Of a stretch of 64,000 bases of DNA, positions 26,984 to 34,427 are shown in pieces. Source of the DNA: Candidatus Gastranaerophilales bacterium (GTDB lineage Bacteria; Cyanobacteriota; Vampirovibrionia; Gastranaerophilales; Gastranaerophilaceae); NCBI GenBank assembly GCA_944325315.1, contig CALVAA010000001.1, positions 62,001 through 126,000 of the forward strand, given 5' to 3'. Each line of letters starts with the position of its first letter. Position 1 is the first letter of the stretch. The notes beneath the pieces are model-generated. The model was given only the letters and a program-made list of their open reading frames with translations. It had not been told where the DNA came from and made no database searches. Made by a program: the position numbers and the translations under genes.

Positions 26984-27367
26984 ATGACAAAAAGAAATGA
27001 AACTTACAAATGCAATGTTTGTAAAAATGTTGTTGAAATGACAAGTGAAGGATATGGGGAACTTGTATGCTGCGGTGAAAAAATGGAGCTTTTAAAAGAA
27101 AATATCCCTGATATTCAAAATGCTCACTTTGCTTTTGTTGAAAATGTTGACGATATTGAAAAAAAAGTTGTCATAAAGCATGTGATGACACCGGAGCACC
27201 ATATTGAATACATTGAAGCAATTTCAAACGATGAAATTTTTCTAAAAAGAAAATATTTAAAAGTTAATGAACCCTGCCAAATGAATTTTAAATGTGAATG
27301 CAAAGACGGGTTTTACATAAGACTTTATTGCAATTTAGACGGTCTTTGGACGACAAAACAGTTTTAG
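26984..27367 (+). CDS. desulfoferrodoxin-like protein with altered superoxide reductase site
   Basis: 127 residues. Domain I has the rubredoxin-like Fe site C10-x2-C13...C29-C30. Domain II is a superoxide reductase fold: H48, H66, H72 and C116 line up with four ligands of the [Fe(His)4Cys] centre, but the final C-x2-H is C116-N-L-D119 (CNLDGLW), so the fourth His is Asp. The catalytic Glu-Lys before the first His is also gone (NAH for EKH). Reduction of superoxide may be impaired or the site may hold another metal. AAAGGAT precedes the ATG. It is 9 nt upstream of the ferritin, clearly an operon. Confidence 0.88.
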   Translation: MTKRNETYKCNVCKNVVEMTSEGYGELVCCGEKMELLKENIPDIQNAHFAFVENVDDIEKKVVIKHVMTPEHHIEYIEAISNDEIFLKRKYLKVNEPCQMNFKCECKDGFYIRLYCNLDGLWTTKQF

Positions 27368-27376
27368 GAGAAATTA

Positions 27377-27874
27377 ATGGAAACACAGCTTATTCAAACT
27401 TTTAACAAACAAATAAACCATCAGTTCTATAGTGCTTATCTGTACTTTGCAATGTCTACATACTTTGACGAGATTGCAATGCGCGGTTTTTCAAATTTTA
27501 TGAAGCATAAAGCAAGCCAGAAGCTTAATTGCGCTCAAAAAATTTATGATTATATAATTTTAAGAGACGAAAAGCTTACTTTTTCAAAAATTGAAGAACC
27601 GGGTGTTGATTGGATTAATGTGTCAGATATTTTCACTGCGGCTCTTGCCCATGAGGAATTTATGTATATCCAAATACAAGAGCTTTACAAAACAGCAAGG
27701 CAAGTTGATGATATAGCAGCAATTGAATTTATTTCAGGACTTATCACGGAACAAATAGAGACAATTGCACTATTTAAAAAGCTTGTTTTTAGAATAAAAA
27801 ATTCAAACATTATTCCTGTAAATATTGAATTTCTTGATGAGATTATAAACAAAGATGTAAGTGCTATCGGTTAA
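27377..27874 (+). CDS. ferritin-like protein with dismantled ferroxidase centre
   Basis: A 165-residue four-helix ferritin. Aligned with E. coli FtnA, the diiron ligands E17, E50, H53 and E130 become Q16, K49, C52 and T129; only E93 (HEE) and the EQ pair at 125-126 remain. The fold pattern (NHQFYSAYLY, ALAHEEF, TEQIETI) is otherwise clear. It probably cannot oxidise iron like a normal ferritin and may be a partner subunit, a haem or thiol binder, or a DNA-protection shell (inference). It shares an operon with the desulfoferrodoxin. The 3' end overlaps nth by 11 nt. Confidence 0.87.
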   Translation: METQLIQTFNKQINHQFYSAYLYFAMSTYFDEIAMRGFSNFMKHKASQKLNCAQKIYDYIILRDEKLTFSKIEEPGVDWINVSDIFTAALAHEEFMYIQIQELYKTARQVDDIAAIEFISGLITEQIETIALFKKLVFRIKNSNIIPVNIEFLDEIINKDVSAIG

Positions 27875-28502
27875 ATTTGCAATATTTTTTAACAGAACAA
27901 ATATCGCATTTGGGTTTTATCGGTTTGCAGATATTTTGCCCGTGGGTTACTAAAAGAGTGTTGAAATCAATCCAATATTCTTTTGGCAAAATTTTTCTTA
28001 AAACTTGTTCTGTTTCATCGGGAGTTTTCGTATTTACATAACCCAAACGGTTTGTAATTCTGTGGACATGGACATCAACACAAATTGCGGGAATATTAAA
28101 ACCTTTTGCTAAAACAAGATTGGCGGTTTTTCTTCCAACACCTTTGAATTTTACTAACTCTTCTATTGAAGAAGGAACTTTTCCTTCGTATTTTTCTACA
28201 ATTTGTTTTGACAATTCTATAATTTGAGCTGCTTTGTTTTGGTAAAACCCAACGGGATATATTGCTCTTGCCAGGGTTTCAATGTTAACTCCCATCATTT
28301 TATACGGGTCATCTGCAAGTTCCAGCATTCTTTTAGCCGCTTTAATCGTAATTTTATCATTTGTTCTTAAAGATAAAATGCAGCAAACTAAAACAATAAA
28401 AGGGTTTTTGATATTTTCCATAAAATCTACAAACTCGCTATGAAAAACTTTTTTTTCAATATAATCATTTTTTAAATTTGAAATAATATTTCTAATAACC
28501 AT
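27864..28502 (-). CDS. nth: endonuclease III
   Basis: A 212-residue DNA glycosylase/AP lyase for oxidised pyrimidines. The helix-hairpin-helix with catalytic Lys is FKGVGRKTANLVLA, the catalytic Asp is in VDVHVHRI, and the 4Fe-4S cluster ligands are C-x6-C-x2-C-x5-C at the C-terminus (CKPIKPKCDICSVKKYC). All key residues are present. Divergent from thioredoxin. Confidence 0.95.
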   Translation of the reverse strand: MVIRNIISNLKNDYIEKKVFHSEFVDFMENIKNPFIVLVCCILSLRTNDKITIKAAKRMLELADDPYKMMGVNIETLARAIYPVGFYQNKAAQIIELSKQIVEKYEGKVPSSIEELVKFKGVGRKTANLVLAKGFNIPAICVDVHVHRITNRLGYVNTKTPDETEQVLRKILPKEYWIDFNTLLVTHGQNICKPIKPKCDICSVKKYCKFNR

Positions 28503-28533
28503 GATAAAATAATAATAAGGAGAAAAATAAAAT

Positions 28534-28863
28534 ATGGCAAATATAGAAGAAATTAATGACAGTAGTTTTCAAAGAGCGGTAATCGACTCAAACATTCCGG
28601 TTGTAGTGGATTTTTGGGCACAATGGTGCGGCCCTTGCAGGAAACTTACTCCTGTTTTGGAGCAAATTCAAAATGAGTTTAAAGATTCGATTAAAATTGT
28701 TAAAATCGAAGCGGATAAAAATACTGCTTCAGCAAAAGAATACGGAATTTCTTCGCTTCCAAGCGTGCTATTGTTCAAAAATGGCGAAGTAAAAGAGGTT
28801 ATGGTGGGTTTGATGCCAAAAAGCACAATTGTGTCTAACATAAAGAAACTTTTAGACTTGTAA
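28534..28863 (+). CDS. trxA: thioredoxin
   Basis: A 109-residue canonical thioredoxin with the WCGPC redox motif (FWAQWCGPCRK) and the cis-Pro segment SSLPSVLLF. It reduces protein disulfides in the cytoplasm. AAGGAG precedes the ATG. It faces a convergent glutaredoxin gene 2 nt away. Confidence 0.95.
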   Translation: MANIEEINDSSFQRAVIDSNIPVVVDFWAQWCGPCRKLTPVLEQIQNEFKDSIKIVKIEADKNTASAKEYGISSLPSVLLFKNGEVKEVMVGLMPKSTIVSNIKKLLDL

Positions 28864-28865
28864 GA

Positions 28866-29123
28866 TTAAACAAGCGAAATCTCACCTGAATTATACTTTT
28901 CAATCAAATCTGTGTACCCGCCTATATTTACACCGTCTATTACGATTTGGGGAAATGTTGCAAGAGATTTCAAATTAAATTTTTCGGTTAATATTTTTCT
29001 CATCTCGTCTTCGTTGTCTTCGCAAGGTATTTCTTCGTATTTTACTTTTTTATCATCTAGAAAGAATTTTGCTTTTTGGCAAAAAGGGCAGTAGTCAAGA
29101 GTGTAAATTTCTATTTTTTTCAT
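28866..29123 (-). CDS. glutaredoxin
   Basis: 85 residues with CPFC (YCPFCQKAKFFL), the TFPQIVIDG cis-Pro strand and the GGYTDL glutathione-binding segment. Small dithiol glutaredoxin, class like GrxC. It overlaps the upstream TPR gene stop, so both are probably on one transcript. Confidence 0.93.
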   Translation of the reverse strand: MKKIEIYTLDYCPFCQKAKFFLDDKKVKYEEIPCEDNEDEMRKILTEKFNLKSLATFPQIVIDGVNIGGYTDLIEKYNSGEISLV

Positions 29124-29599
29124 TGTTTTATCCTGTTTAATACTTTTTGAACCTGCTCTTTTTCGATATCTGCTATATCTAATTTCAAATAGTCTTCAAA
29201 GTATTCAATAGATGAAATCTTATCTCCTCTTCCTAAAAAAAGCATGCCTAGTTTTTTATAAGGGAGGGCAAATTTTTCATTCAACATTATAGATTTTAAA
29301 TAAGCTCCGATTGCTTTATCTATCTGGTCATCTGCCTGATAGGCTTCAGCAAGCATAAAGTATAGCAAATGGTTTCTTGTTTTTTCAACTACTAATTCTA
29401 AATTAGAAATTGCGCTTTGATAATTACCCATCTCCATAAAAATTCGGGCTAATTCATAGTTATACTCAGTATTATCCGGTTCTTCCTCTGAGGCGGTTTG
29501 GGCTAATTCCATTGCATCATCATATCTGCAATCATTGATGAGTTCTCTTATATACTCAAGTCTTGAAAGTGTTTGGTTATTGTCTTCATAATTTTCCAT
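29120..29599 (-). CDS. tetratricopeptide repeat protein
   Basis: 159 residues with about four TPR units, for example DDAMELAQTASEEEPDNTEYNYELARIFMEMGNYQSAISNLE and AIGAYLKSIMLNEKFALPYKKLGMLFLGRGDKISSIEYFEDYLKL (both quoted only as landmarks for the repeat register). No signal peptide or membrane span, so a cytoplasmic scaffold. No ribosome site; GATAAT lies 6 nt before the ATG. Partner unknown; co-oriented with the glutaredoxin and DUF4127 genes. Confidence 0.85.
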   Translation of the reverse strand: MENYEDNNQTLSRLEYIRELINDCRYDDAMELAQTASEEEPDNTEYNYELARIFMEMGNYQSAISNLELVVEKTRNHLLYFMLAEAYQADDQIDKAIGAYLKSIMLNEKFALPYKKLGMLFLGRGDKISSIEYFEDYLKLDIADIEKEQVQKVLNRIKQ

Positions 29600-29606
29600 A
29601 AATTTA

Positions 29607-31010
29607 TTATCTCACAACTATTCTAATTTCAAAAGAACGATTCCAAGGCAAGCTATAAGTTATTTTTTCTGGTGTATAGTTTAAAAACGATGAAATTTTT
29701 AAAGAGTTTTTATCTAATTCTTCTTTTTTGTCTTCAAGCGCTTTTTTGTAATTATGATTTGAATTTTGAACAAATTTTCTGCTTATTGCCTGGTATGCCC
29801 AGTCATCAAGAAACCTTATGAATTGATTTTTTTTAAAAGCACTGTCATTATAAGAGTTGTTTTTTAGTGCGATGAATTTTACAATTGCGCAAAAAATAGC
29901 GCAGCCTATTGTATTTGCACTTGTGTTGTAGCCGCAGTATCCAAAAAAGTTTTTTGTGTTCTGTTTAAATATCTTTTCCACAAAACAATTGTCTGCTCCG
30001 TTTGCATTATTAACATCTGCTATAAAATAAGGTGTTTTGGGAAAATCAACTTTGTTTTCATTACTGTTTATAATATCTCCTAAAACTAAATCACCTTGTT
30101 CGTTTGAAAAATTATTTATAATTAAAATTAAATCTTGATTTTCTTCAACAGCTTTTAAATTAGCAAGTTCAATTTGTGCTTTGGCGCAATCTTCGATTGA
30201 AATATCTTCATACTTTGAAATAAGGTTTTTTGCATCTTCTTTTAAAAAAACAGGTTTAATTTTAATTTTATTGTTTTTGCTAAGCACTCTTGTAATTAAA
30301 GAAAGAGGAATTTCGTCAGCACCGGTTTTAATTTTTACATTTTTAATATTTTCTTCTTTGGCTATTTTTTCTAACTCCATTGCCTCTTTAACATTTAGAC
30401 CAAAAGGCGCACAGTCGTCTTTTGAAAAAATTAAAGTATCAAAAAAGCCTTCTTTTGCTAAAGACAGATATAGTTTATTTATTTCAAAGTTTCTTTTTCT
30501 GCCTTCAAGATAATCATCAAGAATGTCGTTTGGTATAATATTGTGTACACAATTGAAAGTCTTTTCGACTTCGCTTTTGTGGAGATAATATGACCAGTCA
30601 AAAATTCTTTTTCCCCATTGAGCCCAGTATTCTTTTTCTTCTTCATTTATATTATTGTTTGAAATCCGCATTATTGAAGAAAAAGCGAGAATTTTTGCTT
30701 TTCTTTTTTTTATCTCGTTTTTAAATTTTTGAATTCTTTGCTCAATAACCTCTTTTTTATCCGAACACCTTCTGGAAGATATCAATCCGCCATAAGCAAT
30801 AGTATCTAATGCTACAATAAAATAATCAATTTCGGGAAGATTTTTTATGAAATCAAAAATTTTATCTATATTTGCTTGTTTTTCAAGTGATCCAAGATAT
30901 GAAATATCAGGCATATAAAGTTTGATATTTTTGTCGATTGACAAAACATCTTTAATTAAATCATAACAAATAGGTCTGTTATCAATTCCAATAAGAGCAA
31001 TTTTTAACAT
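29607..31010 (-). CDS. DUF4127 family protein
   Basis: A 467-residue protein beginning IALIGIDNRPICYD and with IVALDTIAYGGLISSR near residues 65-80, both hallmarks of DUF4127; YLEGRKRNFEINKLYLSLA and DDCAPFG further on also fit. No signal peptide, so it is likely cytoplasmic here. The family has no established function; conserved Asp/Arg and Gly-Gly positions suggest an enzyme acting on a carbohydrate or polar metabolite (inference). It lies 7 nt upstream of the TPR gene. Confidence 0.85.
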   Translation of the reverse strand: MLKIALIGIDNRPICYDLIKDVLSIDKNIKLYMPDISYLGSLEKQANIDKIFDFIKNLPEIDYFIVALDTIAYGGLISSRRCSDKKEVIEQRIQKFKNEIKKRKAKILAFSSIMRISNNNINEEEKEYWAQWGKRIFDWSYYLHKSEVEKTFNCVHNIIPNDILDDYLEGRKRNFEINKLYLSLAKEGFFDTLIFSKDDCAPFGLNVKEAMELEKIAKEENIKNVKIKTGADEIPLSLITRVLSKNNKIKIKPVFLKEDAKNLISKYEDISIEDCAKAQIELANLKAVEENQDLILIINNFSNEQGDLVLGDIINSNENKVDFPKTPYFIADVNNANGADNCFVEKIFKQNTKNFFGYCGYNTSANTIGCAIFCAIVKFIALKNNSYNDSAFKKNQFIRFLDDWAYQAISRKFVQNSNHNYKKALEDKKEELDKNSLKISSFLNYTPEKITYSLPWNRSFEIRIVVR

Positions 31011-31023
31011 AATTTTCTAAATA

Positions 31024-31045
31024 AGGGCAGGATATTTCCCGCCCT
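31024..31045 (-). terminator. hairpin between the alcohol dehydrogenase and DUF4127 genes
   Basis: AGGGC (31024-31028) pairs with GCCCT (31041-31045), with an inner GG/CC pair. On the minus strand the downstream sequence is not strongly T-rich, so it may stabilise an mRNA end or work as a partial terminator. Confidence 0.4.
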
Positions 31046-31052
31046 GAATTTA

Positions 31053-32249
31053 CTATAAAGACTTTGAATAGATTTTTTTAACAACTTCTCTGTTGCCTTC
31101 AACAGGAGCAATATCCAAAAGGCCGGCTAAAGAAGGAGTTGTAAAAGCCAGGTTGCAAAGCTTGTCAATATCGTTTTCGCTAAAACCTTCATCTTTTAAC
31201 CGGTTTGGAACTCCAACAGATTTTAGCCATTCGTATACAAGTTCTCCTGCCTCTTTTGCTGTTGTTGAAGTTGAGATTTCAGGAGCAATGGGTTTTAAAA
31301 TATAAGAAAGCGTATCCTTTTTAGCTTCCCAAATGGCTTCAATTACACTCGGAAGTAAAACAGCAAGACCTAAGCCGTGTGATAGTTCGTGTTTAACGGC
31401 GGACAATGGGTGTTCCAGGGCATGGGTAAAATGCAAAAGTCCGTTATCAAAGCAAACTCCTCCCATCATGGCAGCATAGGCAAGATAGTATCTTGCTTTT
31501 AAATCATTTGGATCTTTTATTGCTTCCGGAAGATATTTTGCAACTGTTGAAATAACTTCTTTTGCAAGACAAATCGTATACGGCGAAGCTACTTTTGATG
31601 TTGCAGCCTCAACGACGTGGTTTATAGCGTCAATTGAAACATATTTTGTTTGCTTATCGCTTAATTTTGTCATTAATTTAGGATCATCAATCGCATACTT
31701 TGGATATATGCAATCATAAGCTATAGCTGGTTTGTAGTCTTTTTCAACGATTGTTGCAACGGCAAATCTGTTTGTTTCGCTTCCTGTTCCGTGAGTTAAG
31801 TTGATTGCTATAATCGGAGCTGCTTTAGACGGAGCGAATTTAAATTCATAAATATCATTTGCACATTTATCGGGGTATTCTAATAAAATTGCAACTGATT
31901 TGCCGGCATCCAGGGGTGAGCCGCCACCTATTGCGATAACTGCTTGTGCACCAAAATTATGTGCTATTTTTGCCGCTTCATCTATTGCTTCATTTGTTGG
32001 GTTGGGAGTAACTTTACTGTAGTTTATGTATTCTATTGAATGTTTTTTTAATGCTGCTTCAACATAGTCCCAAGCTCCTGTTGCTTTATACGCATTAGCT
32101 CCGGACATTACAATCAGCTTATTAATTCCTTCTTTTTTTAATTCTAAAGAAATATCATCAATTTTTTCAATAGCACCAACACCAAAATACACAAGTGTTC
32201 TTGTTCTGATTTCCTTTATCTCCTTGATGTCAACATCGTTTTCCCACAT
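31053..32249 (-). CDS. iron-containing alcohol dehydrogenase
   Basis: A 398-residue group III alcohol dehydrogenase. NAD(P)-binding GGGSPLDAGK (near residue 105-115), NLTHGTGSETNRFA, and the iron-binding His segment HALEHPLSAVKHELSHGLGLAVLLP are all present. It would reduce acetaldehyde or similar aldehydes with NADH. With the keto-acid decarboxylase at 43594 it could complete an ethanol pathway. AAGGAG sets the start. Confidence 0.93.
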   Translation of the reverse strand: MWENDVDIKEIKEIRTRTLVYFGVGAIEKIDDISLELKKEGINKLIVMSGANAYKATGAWDYVEAALKKHSIEYINYSKVTPNPTNEAIDEAAKIAHNFGAQAVIAIGGGSPLDAGKSVAILLEYPDKCANDIYEFKFAPSKAAPIIAINLTHGTGSETNRFAVATIVEKDYKPAIAYDCIYPKYAIDDPKLMTKLSDKQTKYVSIDAINHVVEAATSKVASPYTICLAKEVISTVAKYLPEAIKDPNDLKARYYLAYAAMMGGVCFDNGLLHFTHALEHPLSAVKHELSHGLGLAVLLPSVIEAIWEAKKDTLSYILKPIAPEISTSTTAKEAGELVYEWLKSVGVPNRLKDEGFSENDIDKLCNLAFTTPSLAGLLDIAPVEGNREVVKKIYSKSL

Positions 32250-32311
32250 AATAAACTCCTTTTTATGCTATAGACATAATCATTGTAGCATATTTTATGG
32301 TTAAAAATAAA

Positions 32312-32337
32312 AAAATGCTCTTTTAAAAGAGCATTTT
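32312..32337 (-). terminator. terminator after the 32336 gene
   Basis: A perfect 13-bp palindromic hairpin (AAAATGCTCTTTT with AAAAGAGCATTTT) touches the stop codon of the minus-strand gene and is followed on that strand by a T run. Confidence 0.8.
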
Positions 32338-32608
32338 ATATATTTATATCAAAATTTCTTCTGGTATTATCCGCTGCTTTGAGGTTCATTCCCACTATCA
32401 TTGCTTGTCTTGAATACATCCCTATTTGTCTTTCTACTTCGCCTGAGAATACATTATCGTATTTGGAAATGTTACTTTCAAAGGAGTCAAATAATGCATT
32501 AGCTTTATCGGTGAGACTAATCTTGTTTATTTCGTTTTGATTAGATTTTGTACCTTGTTTTGTAACATTTAGACCAAATTTTGAATTTAAGCTGTAATTT
32601 TCAGCCAT
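32336..32608 (-). CDS. small protein of unknown function, 90 residues
   Basis: Ser/Asn-rich N-terminus (about 1-35) followed by a helical part (DKANALFDSFESNISKYDNV... and VERQIGMYSRQAMIVGMNLKAADNTRRNF). No signal peptide. AAGGAA lies 7 nt before the ATG at 32608, which is preferred to the TTG two codons upstream. Single-gene unit with its own terminator. The Met/Ala-rich 'RQAMIVGMNLKAAD' tail resembles type III/flagellar rod-like helices in style only; family not recognised. Confidence 0.7.
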   Translation of the reverse strand: MAENYSLNSKFGLNVTKQGTKSNQNEINKISLTDKANALFDSFESNISKYDNVFSGEVERQIGMYSRQAMIVGMNLKAADNTRRNFDINI

Positions 32609-32717
32609 AGCCAATTCCTTTATTGTTCAACCTTATGGTATTTAAATCGGCTTGATTATACTTTTTCTTTAATGTTTTTTGTAACAAAATAAAATATATT
32701 TACATAATTTAACAAAA

Positions 32718-32880
32718 CAAAAAGCCTCTAAATTAGAGGCCTGAAAATCTTTTTGCTTGATTCTCGTGTAATGGTTAGTGTGTTGTTAGTAGTGTGTTTT
32801 GTGTGTGAATTTTCTTAAACTTCACTTAGTAGGGGGGAGGAGGTTATTTATGTCTTACATATATATAAAGTATATCTAAA
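32718..32880 (-). ncRNA. candidate CU-rich small RNA with terminator
   Basis: The 481-bp gap 32609-33089 has no long gene. On the minus strand it carries CCTCCTCCCCCC (complement of 32832-32843), which matches the ribosome's anti-Shine-Dalgarno, then about 60 nt of unstructured CA-rich sequence, then GCCTCTAA/TTAGAGGC (32724-32740) followed by a T-rich run: the layout of a small regulatory RNA ending in an intrinsic terminator. No clear -35/-10 pair was found in the AT-rich region upstream, so the 5' end is uncertain. Confidence 0.4.
32850..32879 (+). CDS. possible 9-residue ORF behind a very strong ribosome site
   Basis: On the plus strand AGGAGG (32838-32843) sits 6 nt before an ATG that opens a 9-codon frame (MSYIYIKYI). 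It may be a leader peptide of gcvPB or simply the reverse of the CU-rich small RNA candidate. Included because the ribosome site is the strongest in the window; translation is unproven. Confidence 0.2.
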   Translation: MSYIYIKYI

Positions 32881-33002
32881 ATATAAAATTGCTATATAGT
32901 TTTATTTTGTTACAAAACTTAATATAAGTTTAATCCAAGCTTTATACTCTTGCTTTGAGCTTGTTTTGGGGTATTAGCAAACAGAGGATTATAAAATTTT
33001 GA

Positions 33003-33040
33003 TTTTAGATTTTTTGATGCTTTAAAGGTGTAATCTAAAA
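33003..33040 (+). promoter_or_regulatory. inverted repeat just upstream of the gcvPB promoter
   Basis: TTTTAGATT (33003-33011) and AATCTAAAA (33032-33040) form perfect 9-base arms 20 nt apart, right before the -35 region. It could be an operator or an RNA hairpin. Confidence 0.3.
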
Positions 33041-33060
33041 AAGACTTTTTGTTTTTGCTG

Positions 33061-33066
33061 TATAAT
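33061..33066 (+). promoter_or_regulatory. -10 box of gcvPB-queA
   Basis: TATAAT at 33061-33066, 24 nt before the gcvPB ATG, with an AGGA ribosome site at 33076-33079. No convincing -35. Confidence 0.45.
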
Positions 33067-33089
33067 AAAGAAAAAAGGAAGTTTCGGGA

Positions 33090-34427
33090 ATGAAAAGAAG
33101 AACAAGCGAAATTAAACTTGAAGATAAAAGTGAATTGGAATTAATGCGCCATTATAAAAAACTTTCAGATGAAAATTTTTGCATTGAAAAAGGTTTTTAC
33201 CCACTTGGTTCGTGTACAATGAAGTATAACCCGAGAATTAATGAATGGGCGAGTAAACTGGAAGGTTTTAGTGAGCTTCACCCCAATCAGGATGATGATG
33301 ATTGTCAAGGTGCGCTAAAATTAATGTTTGAACTTCAAAGTTTTTTAAAAATTATAACCGGGATGGATGAAATATGTTTACAGCCCTGTGCAGGAGCACA
33401 CGGCGAATTCAGCGGTATGATGGTCATTAAAAAATATTTTGAAGACAAAAAGGATTTTAGAAAAAAAGTTATTATTCCGGATAATGCCCATGGTACAAAT
33501 CCTGCAAGCGCTGCTATGTGTGGCTTTGAAGTTTTGGAAGTAAAGTCTAATCAAAGAGGGCTTGTTGATATTGAAGAATTAAAAAAGATTGTTAATGAAC
33601 ATAATAAAAGTATTGCGGCAATAATGATGACAAACCCTAACACATTAGGCTTGTTTGATAATAATATAGTTGAAATATCAAAAATAATGCATAATAACGG
33701 TTCTCTTTTGTATTACGACGGTGCAAACTATAACGCAATAATGGGCTATACGAATCCAAAACTGATGGGATTTGATGTAGTGCATTTAAATTTACATAAA
33801 ACTTTTTCGACTCCCCATGCAGGAGGCGGTCCCGGGGCAGGGCCAATCGGTGTTGTTGAAGACTTAAGAGAGTATTTGCCTGTACCAAGGATTGAATTTG
33901 ACGGTAAGAAATATATAAGAAATTATAATTATGAAAAATCTATAGGCAAAGTTTCAACATTTTTTGGGAATTTTAATGTTTTGATAAAAGCTTATACGTA
34001 CATCCTTATGCTTCAAAAAGACTTGAAAAAAGTATCACAGGATGCAGTATTATCTGCTAATTACCTAAAGTCTAAATTAAAAGATTATTATAAAATTGCC
34101 TACGATAGCCACTGCGCCCATGAGTTTGTAATAGATAATTCGGACAAAAAAGAAAAAGGCTTTTCAACTCTCAATATAGCTAAAAGACTTATGGATGAAA
34201 ATATACATCCTGCAACAATATATTTTCCTTTAATTATCCATGAAGCCTTTATGGTTGAGCCTACGGAATCTGAAACAAAAAAAGTTTTAGACAATTTTAT
34301 TGATGTAATGATTAAAATTGCAAAAGAAATAGAAAATTTTGAAAATTTTGATGCTTATCCCAAAACCACACCCGTCCAAAGGGTAGACGAGGTGTATGCC
34401 GCACGTCATTTGGATTTAAAAGAGTAA
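33090..34427 (+). CDS. gcvPB: glycine dehydrogenase (decarboxylating), subunit 2
   Basis: 445 residues, the PLP-binding subunit of the split P-protein of the glycine cleavage system. YPLGSCTMKYNPR near the N-terminus, the PDNAHGTNPASA segment and LHKTFSTPHAGGGPGAG, whose Lys binds PLP, are diagnostic. It is slightly short at the N-terminus relative to many homologues. gcvPA, gcvT and gcvH are not in the window, so the system must be encoded in several places. It couples to queA by TAATG. Confidence 0.93.
   Translation: MKRRTSEIKLEDKSELELMRHYKKLSDENFCIEKGFYPLGSCTMKYNPRINEWASKLEGFSELHPNQDDDDCQGALKLMFELQSFLKIITGMDEICLQPCAGAHGEFSGMMVIKKYFEDKKDFRKKVIIPDNAHGTNPASAAMCGFEVLEVKSNQRGLVDIEELKKIVNEHNKSIAAIMMTNPNTLGLFDNNIVEISKIMHNNGSLLYYDGANYNAIMGYTNPKLMGFDVVHLNLHKTFSTPHAGGGPGAGPIGVVEDLREYLPVPRIEFDGKKYIRNYNYEKSIGKVSTFFGNFNVLIKAYTYILMLQKDLKKVSQDAVLSANYLKSKLKDYYKIAYDSHCAHEFVIDNSDKKEKGFSTLNIAKRLMDENIHPATIYFPLIIHEAFMVEPTESETKKVLDNFIDVMIKIAKEIENFENFDAYPKTTPVQRVDEVYAARHLDLKE

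Noticed and set aside
32609-33089. Glycine riboswitch before gcvPB
   Set aside because: No GGAGA-type core pairings or tandem aptamer layout; only the small RNA candidate and the inverted repeat are seen.
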